From: Homoserinibacter sp. GY 40078
GTDB taxonomy: Bacteria; Actinomycetota; Actinomycetes; Actinomycetales; Microbacteriaceae
Length of the DNA: 64,000 nt
Reading direction: 5' to 3'
NCBI RefSeq assembly: GCF_008017545.1
Contig: NZ_VRTZ01000001.1
Span: forward strand, 434,001-498,000
In this document: positions 56,890-64,000 of the stretch, in pieces
How positions within the stretch are numbered: the stretch's first letter is position 1
Layout of the letters: the number at the start of each line of letters is the position of its first letter
The notes under the pieces: generated by a model
Seen by the model: only the letters and a program-made list of their open reading frames with translations
Told to the model about the DNA's origin: nothing
Database searches by the model: none
Translations under genes and position numbers: made by a program

Positions 56890-57378
56890 TCAGCGCAAGT
56901 CGAAACGGGCCGCTTCTCGGCGGAGCATTGTGAATGGATCAAGCCACGGGACGTCGAGCGCGGCACACGCGTCTGGGATCTTGACACGCTTCCTCGATTC
57001 GGGCGCCGAAGTTTCGTAGGTGACGACCGTGTGGCCGTGCGAGTGCGCGTATGCGACCAATTGGTAGTCGCCGCTTGCCAGGAATGTCGCGACGGCAGCT
57101 GGCGTGTACCCGACACCACCCGAGTTCGCCCACGCCGACAGGGCCGCGAGGCTCGGGCCCTCCGTGCCGTCCATTTTCAGGAACATCGGCTTGCGGCCGG
57201 CCGCCCACTTCGTAAGATCGTCGGTTCCAGCGTTGATCTCATCTGCGATCTTCTCGATGCTGCAGAGCACGCCCGCCTCATGCTCTCGATCAAGCCAGTC
57301 CCAGAAGCCGGGCACAAAGTCGAGCCCGTAATGGGCCCTATTGGACTGGATGAAGATGTTCGCGTCCAGTAGATACAT
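56890..57378 (-). CDS. DUF4411 PIN-like protein (probable toxin)
   Basis: A 162-residue protein. MYLLDANIFI gives the first acidic residue of a PIN-like nuclease (Asp 5), IEKIADEINAG a second, and VVTYETSAP...KIPDACAAL the late acidic residues typical of DUF4411, a VapC relative. It would cleave RNA. Its ATG shares one base with the stop of the upstream gene (TGATG), so the two are coupled like a toxin-antitoxin pair. GC content is visibly below the neighbours. Confidence 0.75.
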   Translation of the reverse strand: MYLLDANIFIQSNRAHYGLDFVPGFWDWLDREHEAGVLCSIEKIADEINAGTDDLTKWAAGRKPMFLKMDGTEGPSLAALSAWANSGGVGYTPAAVATFLASGDYQLVAYAHSHGHTVVTYETSAPESRKRVKIPDACAALDVPWLDPFTMLRREAARFDLR

Positions 57379-58535
57379 CAGGGCGCCACCCCAAGTTCCG
57401 CCGCGAGATGGGTGAAGGTCTCGTGCTTCGCCGCCCCCAGCAGATGATAGGCATCCCGATAAAGTGTGCGACCTTCAAGGGCATCGACTATCACCGCGCG
57501 CGCAAATTGGCGGCTGATGCGGATCGGCTGCGTGTAGTAGTAGTTTCCCCCGCTTCCACTTTGCCTACTCGAATCGACGATCGCCATTATGCGGCCTTGT
57601 TCCTCGTCGTATTGTTCGCGATAAGCCTTCCACGACAAAAACCCGGCGTCGTAAATGCGCTTCAGCACCACGAGCGTGCTCACCCGATAACGCTTCGCGA
57701 GACGCTCGAGTTCGACAACATCGGAATTCGTGTAGTCCGCCGCGATGCTCTCGAGTGGCACAAGTACTTCGGCCGCAACCTGATTCGCCCAAAGTTCATC
57801 GTCATTGGCCACGTTCTGCGCCATACGCGCATCAGACAGCGCCGTATCGCCCGACCACACGTGTACGAGTTCATGAATGAGGGTGAAGATCTGTGCAGCC
57901 TTCGTGTCGGCCCCGTTGACAAAGATCAGAGGTGCAACTGGGTCCGAAAGCGCAAATCCTCTGAATTCGTCGACATCCAAGCCACGATGAGTATTGCTCC
58001 CGACGATCCCACTGACCATCACAAGCACCCCGGTGTCTTCGATCAGATCGATGAGGCCTCGAAGTGCGGCCTCACCGTTGGAGAACCTGGATCGTTCATC
58101 GAGACCGAAGCGGATTGCGCGCCTAATGTCGTCCGCGACCCTCTCCACTGGATCGCCGACGCTAACGGATCCTACGAAGGGAACCGGGTCATAGTCTTCC
58201 GCGATGGCATGTTCGCGGTACCAGTCCTGCCTCATCTGACACAGGTAGATCGTGTCCAATAGGTCGGGGCTCGCACGACGAAGAGATGCGTTCTTGATCG
58301 TGCGGAAATCGGGAATCGGCAATGGCTCTTCGGGCGGGGCGTCCAGAAAAAGGAACCCCAGAGGGGCGTGAGTAGCAGACGCGAAGTCCTGCAGCTGATT
58401 GAAGGTCGGATCAAGATCACCCGATTCCCATACGTCCAGCTTCGGAAATCGCTTGCTCAAGACGTCGCGCTCTAGGCCCGAACGATCCGCGGCCCACGTC
58501 AGCAGGGCTGGCTTGACGGGCACGCGTACGACCAT
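57378..58535 (-). CDS. ImmA/IrrE-type metallopeptidase with N-terminal DNA-binding region
   Basis: A 385-residue protein. The N terminus resembles an XRE-type helix-turn-helix (LLTWAADRSGLERDVLSKRFPKLDVWESGDLDPTFNQLQDFA), then the ImmA/IrrE zinc peptidase with FTLIHELVHVWSG (HExxH near residue 236) and NVANDDELWANQVAAEVLVP with the third ligand. It is commonly found beside DUF4411 proteins, where it is taken to be the antitoxin or regulator. The ATG at 58535 is used because TATATT at 58566-58571, a good -10 box, lies between it and the earlier ATG at 58598. Confidence 0.8.
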   Translation of the reverse strand: MVVRVPVKPALLTWAADRSGLERDVLSKRFPKLDVWESGDLDPTFNQLQDFASATHAPLGFLFLDAPPEEPLPIPDFRTIKNASLRRASPDLLDTIYLCQMRQDWYREHAIAEDYDPVPFVGSVSVGDPVERVADDIRRAIRFGLDERSRFSNGEAALRGLIDLIEDTGVLVMVSGIVGSNTHRGLDVDEFRGFALSDPVAPLIFVNGADTKAAQIFTLIHELVHVWSGDTALSDARMAQNVANDDELWANQVAAEVLVPLESIAADYTNSDVVELERLAKRYRVSTLVVLKRIYDAGFLSWKAYREQYDEEQGRIMAIVDSSRQSGSGGNYYYTQPIRISRQFARAVIVDALEGRTLYRDAYHLLGAAKHETFTHLAAELGVAP

Positions 58536-58740
58536 GCTGACCACCCCTCGACTCGCGTTGCTGACAATATATGAGGACTCGCGGTGGGAGCCCGACATTC
58601 GATCCTCAGCCTCGTGGCTGATCGAACAGATCTACATGAGCATTGGTAACACGGGCTACGGACAGTTGAGCGCCGAAGCCACCGCGCGACAGGGAAGGCG
58701 GATCGACTTCATTCGTGAAGCCCAACCAGGACGGAGTCGC
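58536..58740. other. 205-bp gap with promoter and possible gene remnant
   Basis: It contains the minus-strand promoter of the ImmA-type gene (TATATT at 58566-58571). A plus-strand frame through the gap reads as a protein-like sequence (SWLIEQIYMSIGNTGYGQL and RRIDFIREAQPG) before running antisense into the thioesterase gene. This may be the remnant of a gene that arrived with the toxin-antitoxin pair, but no start is supported. Confidence 0.3.
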
Positions 58741-59298
58741 TCACTCCCAGTTGCTCGGCGCGGGCTGCCGGGTGCCCGGAAGTCGCACCTGCGCTGCCCA
58801 CTCGTGCAGCCATCCGGGGATCGGATGCGACACGGGGTCCATGCCGCTCACGCGCGCGAGCTCGTCCATCGGCACGGTTCCGCCCGCATCGAAGAGGAAC
58901 CGGCCCTGCACCCAGGCGCGGGCGTACACCTCCCCATCGACCACGAAACGCTGCTCGAGATACGCGGCGCGGTCGTCGAGCCCGAGGAAGCGCGACTCGA
59001 TGACGTACCGCTGACCGAGGGTGAGCGACTTGCGGTAGGCGATCGTCTGGGCCCCCACCACCGGGTACATGCCCGCGTCGCGCATCCGCTTCCAGAGGCC
59101 CGTCCGCACCACGAGCTCCTGCCGTGCGTGGTCGAGGTTCGAGAGGTAGGCGCCGTTGTTCATGTGGCGCAGCTCGTCGAGGTCGCCGAGCAGCACCCGC
59201 CGCGGTGAGCGGCAGACGTCGTAGATGTCGAGCGGCGGCAGCTTAGGGGCGCGCGTGCTCAGCCAGACGAGGCGCGAGAAGCGTCGGATGAATCCCAC
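58741..59298 (-). CDS. Hotdog-fold acyl-CoA thioesterase (THEM6-like)
   Basis: A 185-residue protein. ELRHMNNGAYLSNLDHARQELVVRTGL near residue 42 is the family core with the hotdog helix, followed by YRKSLTLGQRYVIESRFLGLDDRAAYLEQRF. It resembles THEM6/4HBT thioesterases acting on acyl-CoA. The GTG at 59298 has TAGCGT 6 bases upstream, indicating a leaderless transcript. Confidence 0.8.
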   Translation of the reverse strand: MGFIRRFSRLVWLSTRAPKLPPLDIYDVCRSPRRVLLGDLDELRHMNNGAYLSNLDHARQELVVRTGLWKRMRDAGMYPVVGAQTIAYRKSLTLGQRYVIESRFLGLDDRAAYLEQRFVVDGEVYARAWVQGRFLFDAGGTVPMDELARVSGMDPVSHPIPGWLHEWAAQVRLPGTRQPAPSNWE

Positions 59299-59304
59299 TC
59301 GGGA

Positions 59305-59310
59305 ACGCTA
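59305..59310 (-). promoter_or_regulatory. -10 box of thioesterase gene (leaderless)
   Basis: TAGCGT on the minus strand, 6 bases before the GTG at 59298. Confidence 0.5.
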
Positions 59311-59368
59311 GGACTCCGTGACGCGGATCGCATTCCCGATGTACGCATCCGACAACACGGCGCGCGGA

Positions 59369-60277
59369 TCAGCGCGTGCGATGGGCGGGGATCGCCATCC
59401 GCGGTCCGTGGCGTTCGTAGCCGATGCCGGCCGCCTCGATGAGCCGCACCACCCGCTGCCGGTGACCGCGCCACGGCTCGAGCAGTTCGAGCATGCCGTC
59501 GTCGTCGACGCGCTCGCCGACGAGGGCCCACCCCACGCGCTTGGAGACGTGGAAGTCGCCCACGCTCACGAGGTCGGGGTCGCCGTGCGAACGCTGCAGC
59601 GTCTCGGCGACCGTCCACGGGCCCACCCCCGGGATCGTTCCGAGGCGCCGCCCCGCCTCGAGCGAGGGCATGCGCGCACCGCGTTCGAGCGAGTCGGCCA
59701 CCGCGAAGATGCGCATGAGCGTGTCGGATCTCTGCGGCCCGACGCCGGCGCGATGCCACACCCACGACGGGATGCGTCGCCACACCTCCGCGCTCGGCAC
59801 GACACGCATGCCGAGGGGTGCGGGGCCGGGTGCCGGATCGCCGTACCGAACGACGAGCTGCCGCCACGCCGCCCTCTGCTCGATGCCGGTGACCTTCTGC
59901 CCGAGCACCGTGGGCACGAGGTACGGCAGGATGCGGCCCGCGCGCGGCAGACGCAGGCCGCGGAGCTCGTGGTGCAGCCGGGCGACGAGCGGATGCCGCG
60001 AGGGGTCGAATCCGGATGCGTCGTCCTCCGCGCCGAGCAGCGCGGGCACCCCCTCGATCGCCTCCGCGGCTCCGGCGCCCCACGCGCGCGCCTCGATCGC
60101 GTCGGCGAGTTTGCGCAGCAGCAGCGTCGCGGTTCCGGATGCGAACCGTGCCGTCAGCCACCAGCCGTCGGCCGTGCGGCGGGCCACCGGGTCGGTCGAT
60201 CCCTGCACGAGCGGCGCGAGCACGAGCCGGAGCGCGACCGGCTCGGCCGGCGCATACCGGGTGGTGATCGCGTCCAT
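59369..60277 (-). CDS. DNA-3-methyladenine glycosylase II (AlkA-like)
   Basis: A 302-residue HhH-GPD glycosylase. The helix-hairpin-helix LGTIPGVGPWTVAETLQR is near residue 210, followed by HGDPDLVSVGDFHVSKRVGWAL with the catalytic Asp. LVPTVLGQKVTGIEQRAAWRQLV is the preceding helix pair. It removes alkylated bases from DNA. The ATG at 60277 has TAGCCT (60285-60290) 7 bases upstream. Confidence 0.85.
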   Translation of the reverse strand: MDAITTRYAPAEPVALRLVLAPLVQGSTDPVARRTADGWWLTARFASGTATLLLRKLADAIEARAWGAGAAEAIEGVPALLGAEDDASGFDPSRHPLVARLHHELRGLRLPRAGRILPYLVPTVLGQKVTGIEQRAAWRQLVVRYGDPAPGPAPLGMRVVPSAEVWRRIPSWVWHRAGVGPQRSDTLMRIFAVADSLERGARMPSLEAGRRLGTIPGVGPWTVAETLQRSHGDPDLVSVGDFHVSKRVGWALVGERVDDDGMLELLEPWRGHRQRVVRLIEAAGIGYERHGPRMAIPAHRTR

Positions 60278-60284
60278 CGGGGTC

Positions 60285-60290
60285 AGGCTA
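60285..60290 (-). promoter_or_regulatory. -10 box of AlkA-like gene (leaderless)
   Basis: TAGCCT on the minus strand, 7 bases before the ATG at 60277. Confidence 0.5.
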
Positions 60291-60325
60291 ACCCCGGGCG
60301 CCGACGCGGACGCCCGCGACTCTCG

Positions 60326-60745
60326 CTACCGGACGTCGCCGCAGGTGTAGGTGACGCCGCCCTGGTGCCAGACGCCCGGGCCGAGCTCCTGGCAGGTCTG
60401 GATGGTCTGTGCCAGCAAGAGCGCAAAACCGACGACGATCAGCGTGTGGATCACGACGAGCACGATCCCGATGATCAGCCCCGCGGTGCCGGTACCGGTG
60501 CGCGCCCCCGCCGCCTTCGCCTTGGAGCGCGCGATCCCGCCCAGGATGATCGCGGCGATCGGCGCCACGAACCACACCACGAGGCCCACGAGCCCGACGA
60601 TCAGCGCTGCGAGTCCGAGCCCCTGCCCGGCGTGAGCGGGCGGCTCCGCCGCGACGTAGGCCGGCGCGCCGGTGGAGTAAGGCGGCGGGCCTGCCGGGGC
60701 GGGCGACGGCGGATCCGCCGGCGTGGGGGCGTCGGGGTGGGTCAT
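60326..60745 (-). CDS. DUF4190-type membrane protein
   Basis: A 139-residue protein: Pro/Ala-rich cytoplasmic N terminus (about 1-40), then GLGLAALIVGLVGLVVWFVAPIAAIILGGIARSKAKAAG, the DUF4190 signature, a second helix pair and a short tail with two cysteines (TCQELG, TYTCGD). GAAGGAG precedes the ATG. Function unknown; often near division or secretion genes. A similar gene follows upstream at 60879-61199. Confidence 0.8.
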   Translation of the reverse strand: MTHPDAPTPADPPSPAPAGPPPYSTGAPAYVAAEPPAHAGQGLGLAALIVGLVGLVVWFVAPIAAIILGGIARSKAKAAGARTGTGTAGLIIGIVLVVIHTLIVVGFALLLAQTIQTCQELGPGVWHQGGVTYTCGDVR

Positions 60746-60772
60746 GGGTCTCCTTCGTCGTGGCAGAAGACG

Positions 60773-60805
60773 CCGCTGGCCCGAGCTCAGCGCCCGGGCC
60801 AGCGG
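60773..60805. terminator. GC hairpin, candidate terminator
   Basis: CCGCTGGCCCG (60773-60783) and CGGGCCAGCGG (60795-60805) are perfect 11-bp arms around an 11-nt loop. It lies downstream of the DUF4190-like gene at 60879-61199, on the same strand. There is no T tract. Confidence 0.45.
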
Positions 60806-60808
60806 TGG

Positions 60809-60832
60809 TCAGCTGCTCAGCTGCTCAGCTGT
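60809..60832. repeat. 8-bp direct repeat, three units
   Basis: TCAGCTGC, TCAGCTGC, TCAGCTGT in direct succession. Each unit contains the palindrome CAGCTG. It lies between two DUF4190-like genes, 64 bp ahead of the start at 60745. Confidence 0.75.
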
Positions 60833-60878
60833 GGGTGTCGATGATTCCCGCGACGTCCCAGACGTCGGCGGGCTGTGC

Positions 60879-61199
60879 TCAGTAGTTGAGGTCGGTCGTG
60901 CTGATGATCGCGGCGCTTGCGACGCCGATGATGATGCTGACGATGATGCCGATGACGATCAGCACAATGCCGATCACGATGCCGACGGTGGCGGGGGTGT
61001 TCTTGTATCCCGCGTTCTTCGACTGCGAGCGGGCCACGATGCTGAGGATCAGGCCGATCAGGGGCAGGAAGATCGCGAGGATGAGGCCCGCGATGCCGAG
61101 GCCCTTGCCCGGGTAGGTGTCGGGCGCGGCGGCCGGCTGCGGCGGAGCCGGGGGCGCCGGCGGGACGGGCGGGACGGCGGGGTCAACGGGGTCGGTCAT
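60879..61199 (-). CDS. DUF4190-like membrane protein
   Basis: A 106-residue protein: a Pro-rich start (MTDPVDPAVPPVPPAPPAPP), GKGLGIAGLILAIFLPLIGLILSIVARSQSK with the family pattern, and a second very hydrophobic helix ending in STTDLNY. AAGGAGAG precedes the ATG at 61199; the longer frame to 61697 is antisense to pfkA. It looks like a paralog of 60326-60745. Confidence 0.75.
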   Translation of the reverse strand: MTDPVDPAVPPVPPAPPAPPQPAAAPDTYPGKGLGIAGLILAIFLPLIGLILSIVARSQSKNAGYKNTPATVGIVIGIVLIVIGIIVSIIIGVASAAIISTTDLNY

Positions 61200-61302
61200 G
61201 ACTCTCCTTGAAAATGGTGGTTGCGGCGACGAGATGGCCGTTCGTTGACGAACTGTAGCCTTCGCGGGACCTTCGGCGGGAGAGGCAGCCCCGGAAATGC
61301 GC

Positions 61303-61308
61303 CATGAT
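61303..61308 (+). promoter_or_regulatory. -10 box of pfkA (leaderless)
   Basis: CATGAT, 6 bases before the GTG at 61315. Confidence 0.45.
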
Positions 61309-61314
61309 GAGCGG

Positions 61315-62340
61315 GTGAAGATCGGAATCCTCACCAGTGGCGGCGACTGCCCCGGCCTGAACGCGGTGATCCGCGGCGCAGTGCTCGCGGGCCTCACCCA
61401 GCACGACGACCTCGAGTTCGTCGGCATCAAGGACGGGTGGAAGGGCCTCGTCGAAGCAGACCTGCACCCGCTCGGACGCCCGCAGGTCATGGGCATCTCG
61501 AAGCAGGGCGGCACCATCCTCGGCACCTCGCGCACGAACCCCTTCGAGTACGGGGGCGTCGAGCGGGTGAAAGAGGTGATGAGCGACACCGGCATGGATG
61601 CGGTCATCGCGATCGGCGGTGAGGGCACGCTCGCGGCCGCGAAGCGCCTCACCGACGAGGGAGTGCAGATCGTGGGCGTGCCGAAGACGGTCGACAACGA
61701 CCTCTCGGCGACGGACTACACCTTCGGCTTCGACACGGCGGTGCAGATCGCGACCGAGGCGATGGATCGGCTGCGCACCACCGGCGACTCGCACGGCCGC
61801 TGCATGGTCGCAGAGGTGATGGGTCGGCACGTCGGGTGGATCGCGCTGCACTCGGGCATGGCGGCGGGCGCGCACGCGATCCTCATCCCGGAGCGCAAGA
61901 CGAGCATGGACGAGATCTGCGGATGGGTCGACTCGACCCGCGCCCGCGGACGCGCGCCCCTGATCGTGGTCGCCGAGGGCTTCAAGCTCGACACGATGGA
62001 CGACGCGCACTCCGAGCGCGGCCTCGACGCCTTCGGGCGTCCGCGCCTCGGGGGTATCGGCGACATGCTGGCGCCCGAGATCGAGGCGCGCATCGGCATC
62101 GAGACCCGCGCCACGACGCTCGGCCACATCCAGCGCGGCGGCACCCCGACGGCCTACGACCGCGTGCTCGCGACCCGCTACGGCATGGCCGTGGTCGACG
62201 TGGTTCTGCAGGAGCAGTGGGGCAAGATGGTCGCGCTGCGCGGCACCCAGATCGTCACCGTGCCGTTCGAGGATGCCCTCGGCCGCCTGAAGACGGTGCC
62301 GCAGTCGCGCTACGACGAGGCGGCGATCCTCTTCGGTTGA
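61315..62340 (+). CDS. pfkA: 6-phosphofructokinase
   Basis: A 341-residue enzyme of glycolysis. KIGILTSGGDCPGLNAVIRG opens the protein, IAIGGEGTLAAA is the phosphoryl-donor site, VPKTVDNDLSATDYTFGFDTA holds the catalytic Asp, MGRHVGWIALHSG the fructose-6-phosphate site, and GHIQRGGTPTAYDR the second sugar-phosphate site. Gly in GGEGT, rather than Asp (GGEDT), favours ATP over pyrophosphate as donor. The GTG at 61315 is used; the frame before it has no family sequence. Confidence 0.93.
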   Translation: MKIGILTSGGDCPGLNAVIRGAVLAGLTQHDDLEFVGIKDGWKGLVEADLHPLGRPQVMGISKQGGTILGTSRTNPFEYGGVERVKEVMSDTGMDAVIAIGGEGTLAAAKRLTDEGVQIVGVPKTVDNDLSATDYTFGFDTAVQIATEAMDRLRTTGDSHGRCMVAEVMGRHVGWIALHSGMAAGAHAILIPERKTSMDEICGWVDSTRARGRAPLIVVAEGFKLDTMDDAHSERGLDAFGRPRLGGIGDMLAPEIEARIGIETRATTLGHIQRGGTPTAYDRVLATRYGMAVVDVVLQEQWGKMVALRGTQIVTVPFEDALGRLKTVPQSRYDEAAILFG

Positions 62341-62358
62341 GCCCCGTGCGCACCCGCC

Positions 62359-62364
62359 TAGGGT
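62359..62364 (+). promoter_or_regulatory. -10 box of AcuI-type gene (leaderless)
   Basis: TAGGGT, 7 bases before the ATG at 62372. Confidence 0.5.
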
Positions 62365-62371
62365 GGGGCGT

Positions 62372-63349
62372 ATGGTTCGTGCAGTGCAGGTGACCCGCGA
62401 TGACGACGACGTCTCGACCGGTTTCGTCGATGTTCCCGAGACGGAACTGGGCGAAGGCGACGTGCTCGTGGATGTCGCGTTCTCGAGCCTGAACTACAAG
62501 GACGCCCTCGCACTGCGGGGCGACCGCGGGGTGGCCCGCGTGAGCCCCTTGATCCCGGGCATCGACCTCGTCGGCACGGTCGCGGAGTCCGACGACGCCC
62601 GGTGGCGTCCGGGCGACGAGGTGGTGCTCACCGGTGCCGGGCTCGGCGAAACCCGCAACGGGGGTTACGCCCGCCGGGCGCGTGTTTCGGGCGAGCTCCT
62701 CATCCGCGTCCCCGCTGCGCTCGGGATGCGACGGGCGGCCGCGATCGGCACCGCCGGCTTCACCGCGGGGCAGTCCGTGCTCGCGCTCGACGACCGCGGG
62801 ATCCCGGATGGCGACGTGCTGGTCACCGGCGCGACGGGCGGCGTGGGCTCGGTTGCCGTGATGCTGCTCTCGGCAGGCGGACGCACGGTCGCCGCCGCGA
62901 CGGGCGACCCCGCTGGTGCCGACTACCTCCGCGGGCTCGGCGCGTCCACCATCATCGACCGCACGGAGTTGCAGCAGTCCGGGCGGCCGCTGCAGTCGGC
63001 CCGGTGGGCGGGGGCGGTGGATGTCGTGGGCGGCTCGACCCTCGCGACCCTGCTCGCGCAGACCCGGCACGGCGGCGCGGTCGCCGCGTGCGGCCTCGTC
63101 GAGGACCCTCAACTGCACACGACGGTGATGCCGTTCATCCTCCGCGGGGTCGCGCTGCTCGGCATCAACTCGGTCGAAGCGGATGCCGCCGAACGCGCCC
63201 GCGTCTGGGACCTTCTGGAGCGGCGGATCGACGTCGACCGTCTCGATGCGCTCACGACGACGATCCCGCTGAACGACGTCGTCGAGCGCGCCGCGGATAT
63301 CCTCACGGGGAGAAATCGTGGCCGTTTCGTCGTAGAGGTGGGAGACTGA
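62372..63349 (+). CDS. AcuI/YhdH-type MDR oxidoreductase
   Basis: A 325-residue zinc-free medium-chain reductase. FSSLNYKDALALRG near residue 37 and PGIDLVGTV near 62 are typical of the YhdH/AcuI group. VLVTGATGGVGSVAVMLLSAGG near 150 is the NADPH site, and PLNDVVERAADILTGRNRGRFVVEV ends the protein. AcuI reduces acryloyl-CoA to propionyl-CoA; the physiological role here is not shown by context. The start at 62372 follows a -10 box 7 bases upstream. A DUF1304 gene follows after 5 bp. Confidence 0.85.
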   Translation: MVRAVQVTRDDDDVSTGFVDVPETELGEGDVLVDVAFSSLNYKDALALRGDRGVARVSPLIPGIDLVGTVAESDDARWRPGDEVVLTGAGLGETRNGGYARRARVSGELLIRVPAALGMRRAAAIGTAGFTAGQSVLALDDRGIPDGDVLVTGATGGVGSVAVMLLSAGGRTVAAATGDPAGADYLRGLGASTIIDRTELQQSGRPLQSARWAGAVDVVGGSTLATLLAQTRHGGAVAACGLVEDPQLHTTVMPFILRGVALLGINSVEADAAERARVWDLLERRIDVDRLDALTTTIPLNDVVERAADILTGRNRGRFVVEVGD

Positions 63350-63354
63350 CACCC

Positions 63355-63777
63355 GTGGACCCCTTGCTGCTGGGTGTCGGTGCTGGCGTGGCCTCTCTGG
63401 CCGCGGGCATCCACGTCTATATCTGGATCCTCGAGAGCATCCGCTGGGGCACCGAGGGAACACAGCGGACTTTCGGCGTGCGCACTCGCGAAGAGGGCGA
63501 GGTGCTGCGCACGATGGCGTACAACCAGGGCTTCTACAACCTCTTCCTCGCGTTCGGAGCCGGGGCGGGGGTGTCGCTCGCGCTGTCTGGTCTGGTCGAG
63601 GCCGGCCTCGCGATCGCGCTCTACGCGTGCGCGAGCATGGTGCTCGCCTCGCTCGTGCTGCTGCTGTCGCGTCCGGGGATGCTGCGGGCGGTACTCGCGC
63701 AGGGTCTGGCCCCGCTCGTCGCGATCGTGCTGCTCTCGATCTCCTTCGCGGAGTACATCAGCGCACCTGCCAGCTGA
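63355..63777 (+). CDS. DUF1304 membrane protein
   Basis: A 140-residue protein with four helices. AGIHVYIWILESIRWGTEGTQRTFGV and TMAYNQGFYNLFLAFGA are the DUF1304 signature. The GTG at 63355 comes 5 bp after the reductase stop, so the genes are likely co-transcribed. Function unknown. Confidence 0.85.
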   Translation: MDPLLLGVGAGVASLAAGIHVYIWILESIRWGTEGTQRTFGVRTREEGEVLRTMAYNQGFYNLFLAFGAGAGVSLALSGLVEAGLAIALYACASMVLASLVLLLSRPGMLRAVLAQGLAPLVAIVLLSISFAEYISAPAS

Positions 63778-63819
63778 GCCCCTCGGCCCAGCGGCGCCGG
63801 GCGCTCAGCGGTCCGGGGC

Positions 63820-64000
63820 TCAGCGGTCCCGCGACATCGCCGTGAGGTACGGATCGGCCCGCAGCACGCGCACGGCGACCAGCCATGCCGCCGCGGCGCA
63901 CATGAGCGCGGTGAGGGCCGCCAGCCCGCCCGCGGCGAGGACGACGCGATCCCATTGAGGCTCGAGCGTCGGCGCGAGCGAGGAGATCAGGAGGGCGCCC
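63820..64000 (-). CDS. C-terminal part of a membrane protein (cut by window edge)
   Basis: The last 60 codons of a minus-strand gene whose start lies beyond the window. The sequence reads ALLISSLAP, then a hydrophobic segment (VVLAAGGLAALTALMC and AAAAWLVAV) and a tail ending DPYLTAMSRDR. This is shorter than the frames usually listed but has clear GC-rich third positions. No family can be assigned. Confidence 0.5.
   Translation of the reverse strand, partial: GALLISSLAPTLEPQWDRVVLAAGGLAALTALMCAAAAWLVAVRVLRADPYLTAMSRDR

Overview
The window reads as chromosome of a high-GC Gram-positive actinobacterium, most likely of the family Microbacteriaceae. The evidence is the GC-rich third codon positions, frequent GTG starts, many TAnnnT boxes 6 to 7 bases ahead of start codons (leaderless transcripts), a proline-rich septum-formation-type membrane protein, DUF2510 and DUF4190 small membrane proteins, and actinobacterial purA, pyrE and pfkA. 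The genus is inference. I found no rRNA, tRNA, CRISPR array, IS transposase or phage gene.

Region 1 (1-8127, all minus strand): about sixteen short genes for small membrane proteins, two lipoproteins and soluble proteins of unknown role. GC is visibly lower than elsewhere. Two pairs are paralogs of each other and one member resembles DUF1629/Imm11-type immunity proteins, so this may be an immunity-gene island. No toxin lies in the window.

Region 2 (8190-30415): a large glycan and sugar-acid catabolic locus in four transcription units. One minus operon encodes alpha-galactosidase (GH36), alpha-mannosidase (GH38), beta-galactosidase (GH2), an SDR and a FAH-family hydrolase. A divergent plus pair encodes a Gfo/Idh/MocA dehydrogenase and a ThuA-domain protein. 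A minus operon encodes a sugar ABC transporter without its own ATPase. A plus operon encodes an enolase-superfamily dehydratase, an FCD-type GntR regulator, a mutarotase-like protein, an SDR, an SMP-30 lactonase and a debranching-type glycosidase. Three GGT-N3-ACC-like sites in the two divergent promoter regions suggest the GntR protein controls the whole locus. The enzyme set fits a non-phosphorylative (L-fucose or L-rhamnose type) pathway that oxidises a sugar to its lactone, then acid, 2-keto-3-deoxy acid and 2,4-diketo acid, which is hydrolysed to pyruvate and lactate.

Region 3 (30628-46000): housekeeping and assorted genes. They include purA, a SpoU-type RNA methyltransferase, an ArsR/SRPBCC pair, an orphan beta-class DNA methyltransferase, a HAD phosphatase, a septum-formation-type membrane protein, pyrE, xthA, RidA, an alpha/beta hydrolase, VOC and WYL proteins, an AEC transporter and an ASCH protein. 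A conserved hypothetical is followed by an SDR.

Region 4 (46065-56857): an FAD oxidoreductase, then a ROK repressor and GPH sugar symporter diverging from a tightly overlapping five-gene operon: nitrilase-fold protein with Ser in place of the catalytic Cys, amidohydrolase, (alpha/alpha)6 glycosidase, glycerophosphodiesterase and flavin amine oxidase. I know no described pathway with this set; it is my best candidate for an undescribed system.

Region 5 (56890-64000): a lower-GC DUF4411 PIN-like/ImmA-IrrE toxin-antitoxin-type pair, then a thioesterase, AlkA-type glycosylase, two DUF4190-like membrane proteins, pfkA, an AcuI-type oxidoreductase, a DUF1304 membrane protein and a partial membrane protein at the edge.

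Intergenic structure is unusually rich. There is a two-copy repeat of identical length, and two long perfect hairpins with 23-bp arms and the same layout. One of those hairpins carries the probable promoter of the next gene.
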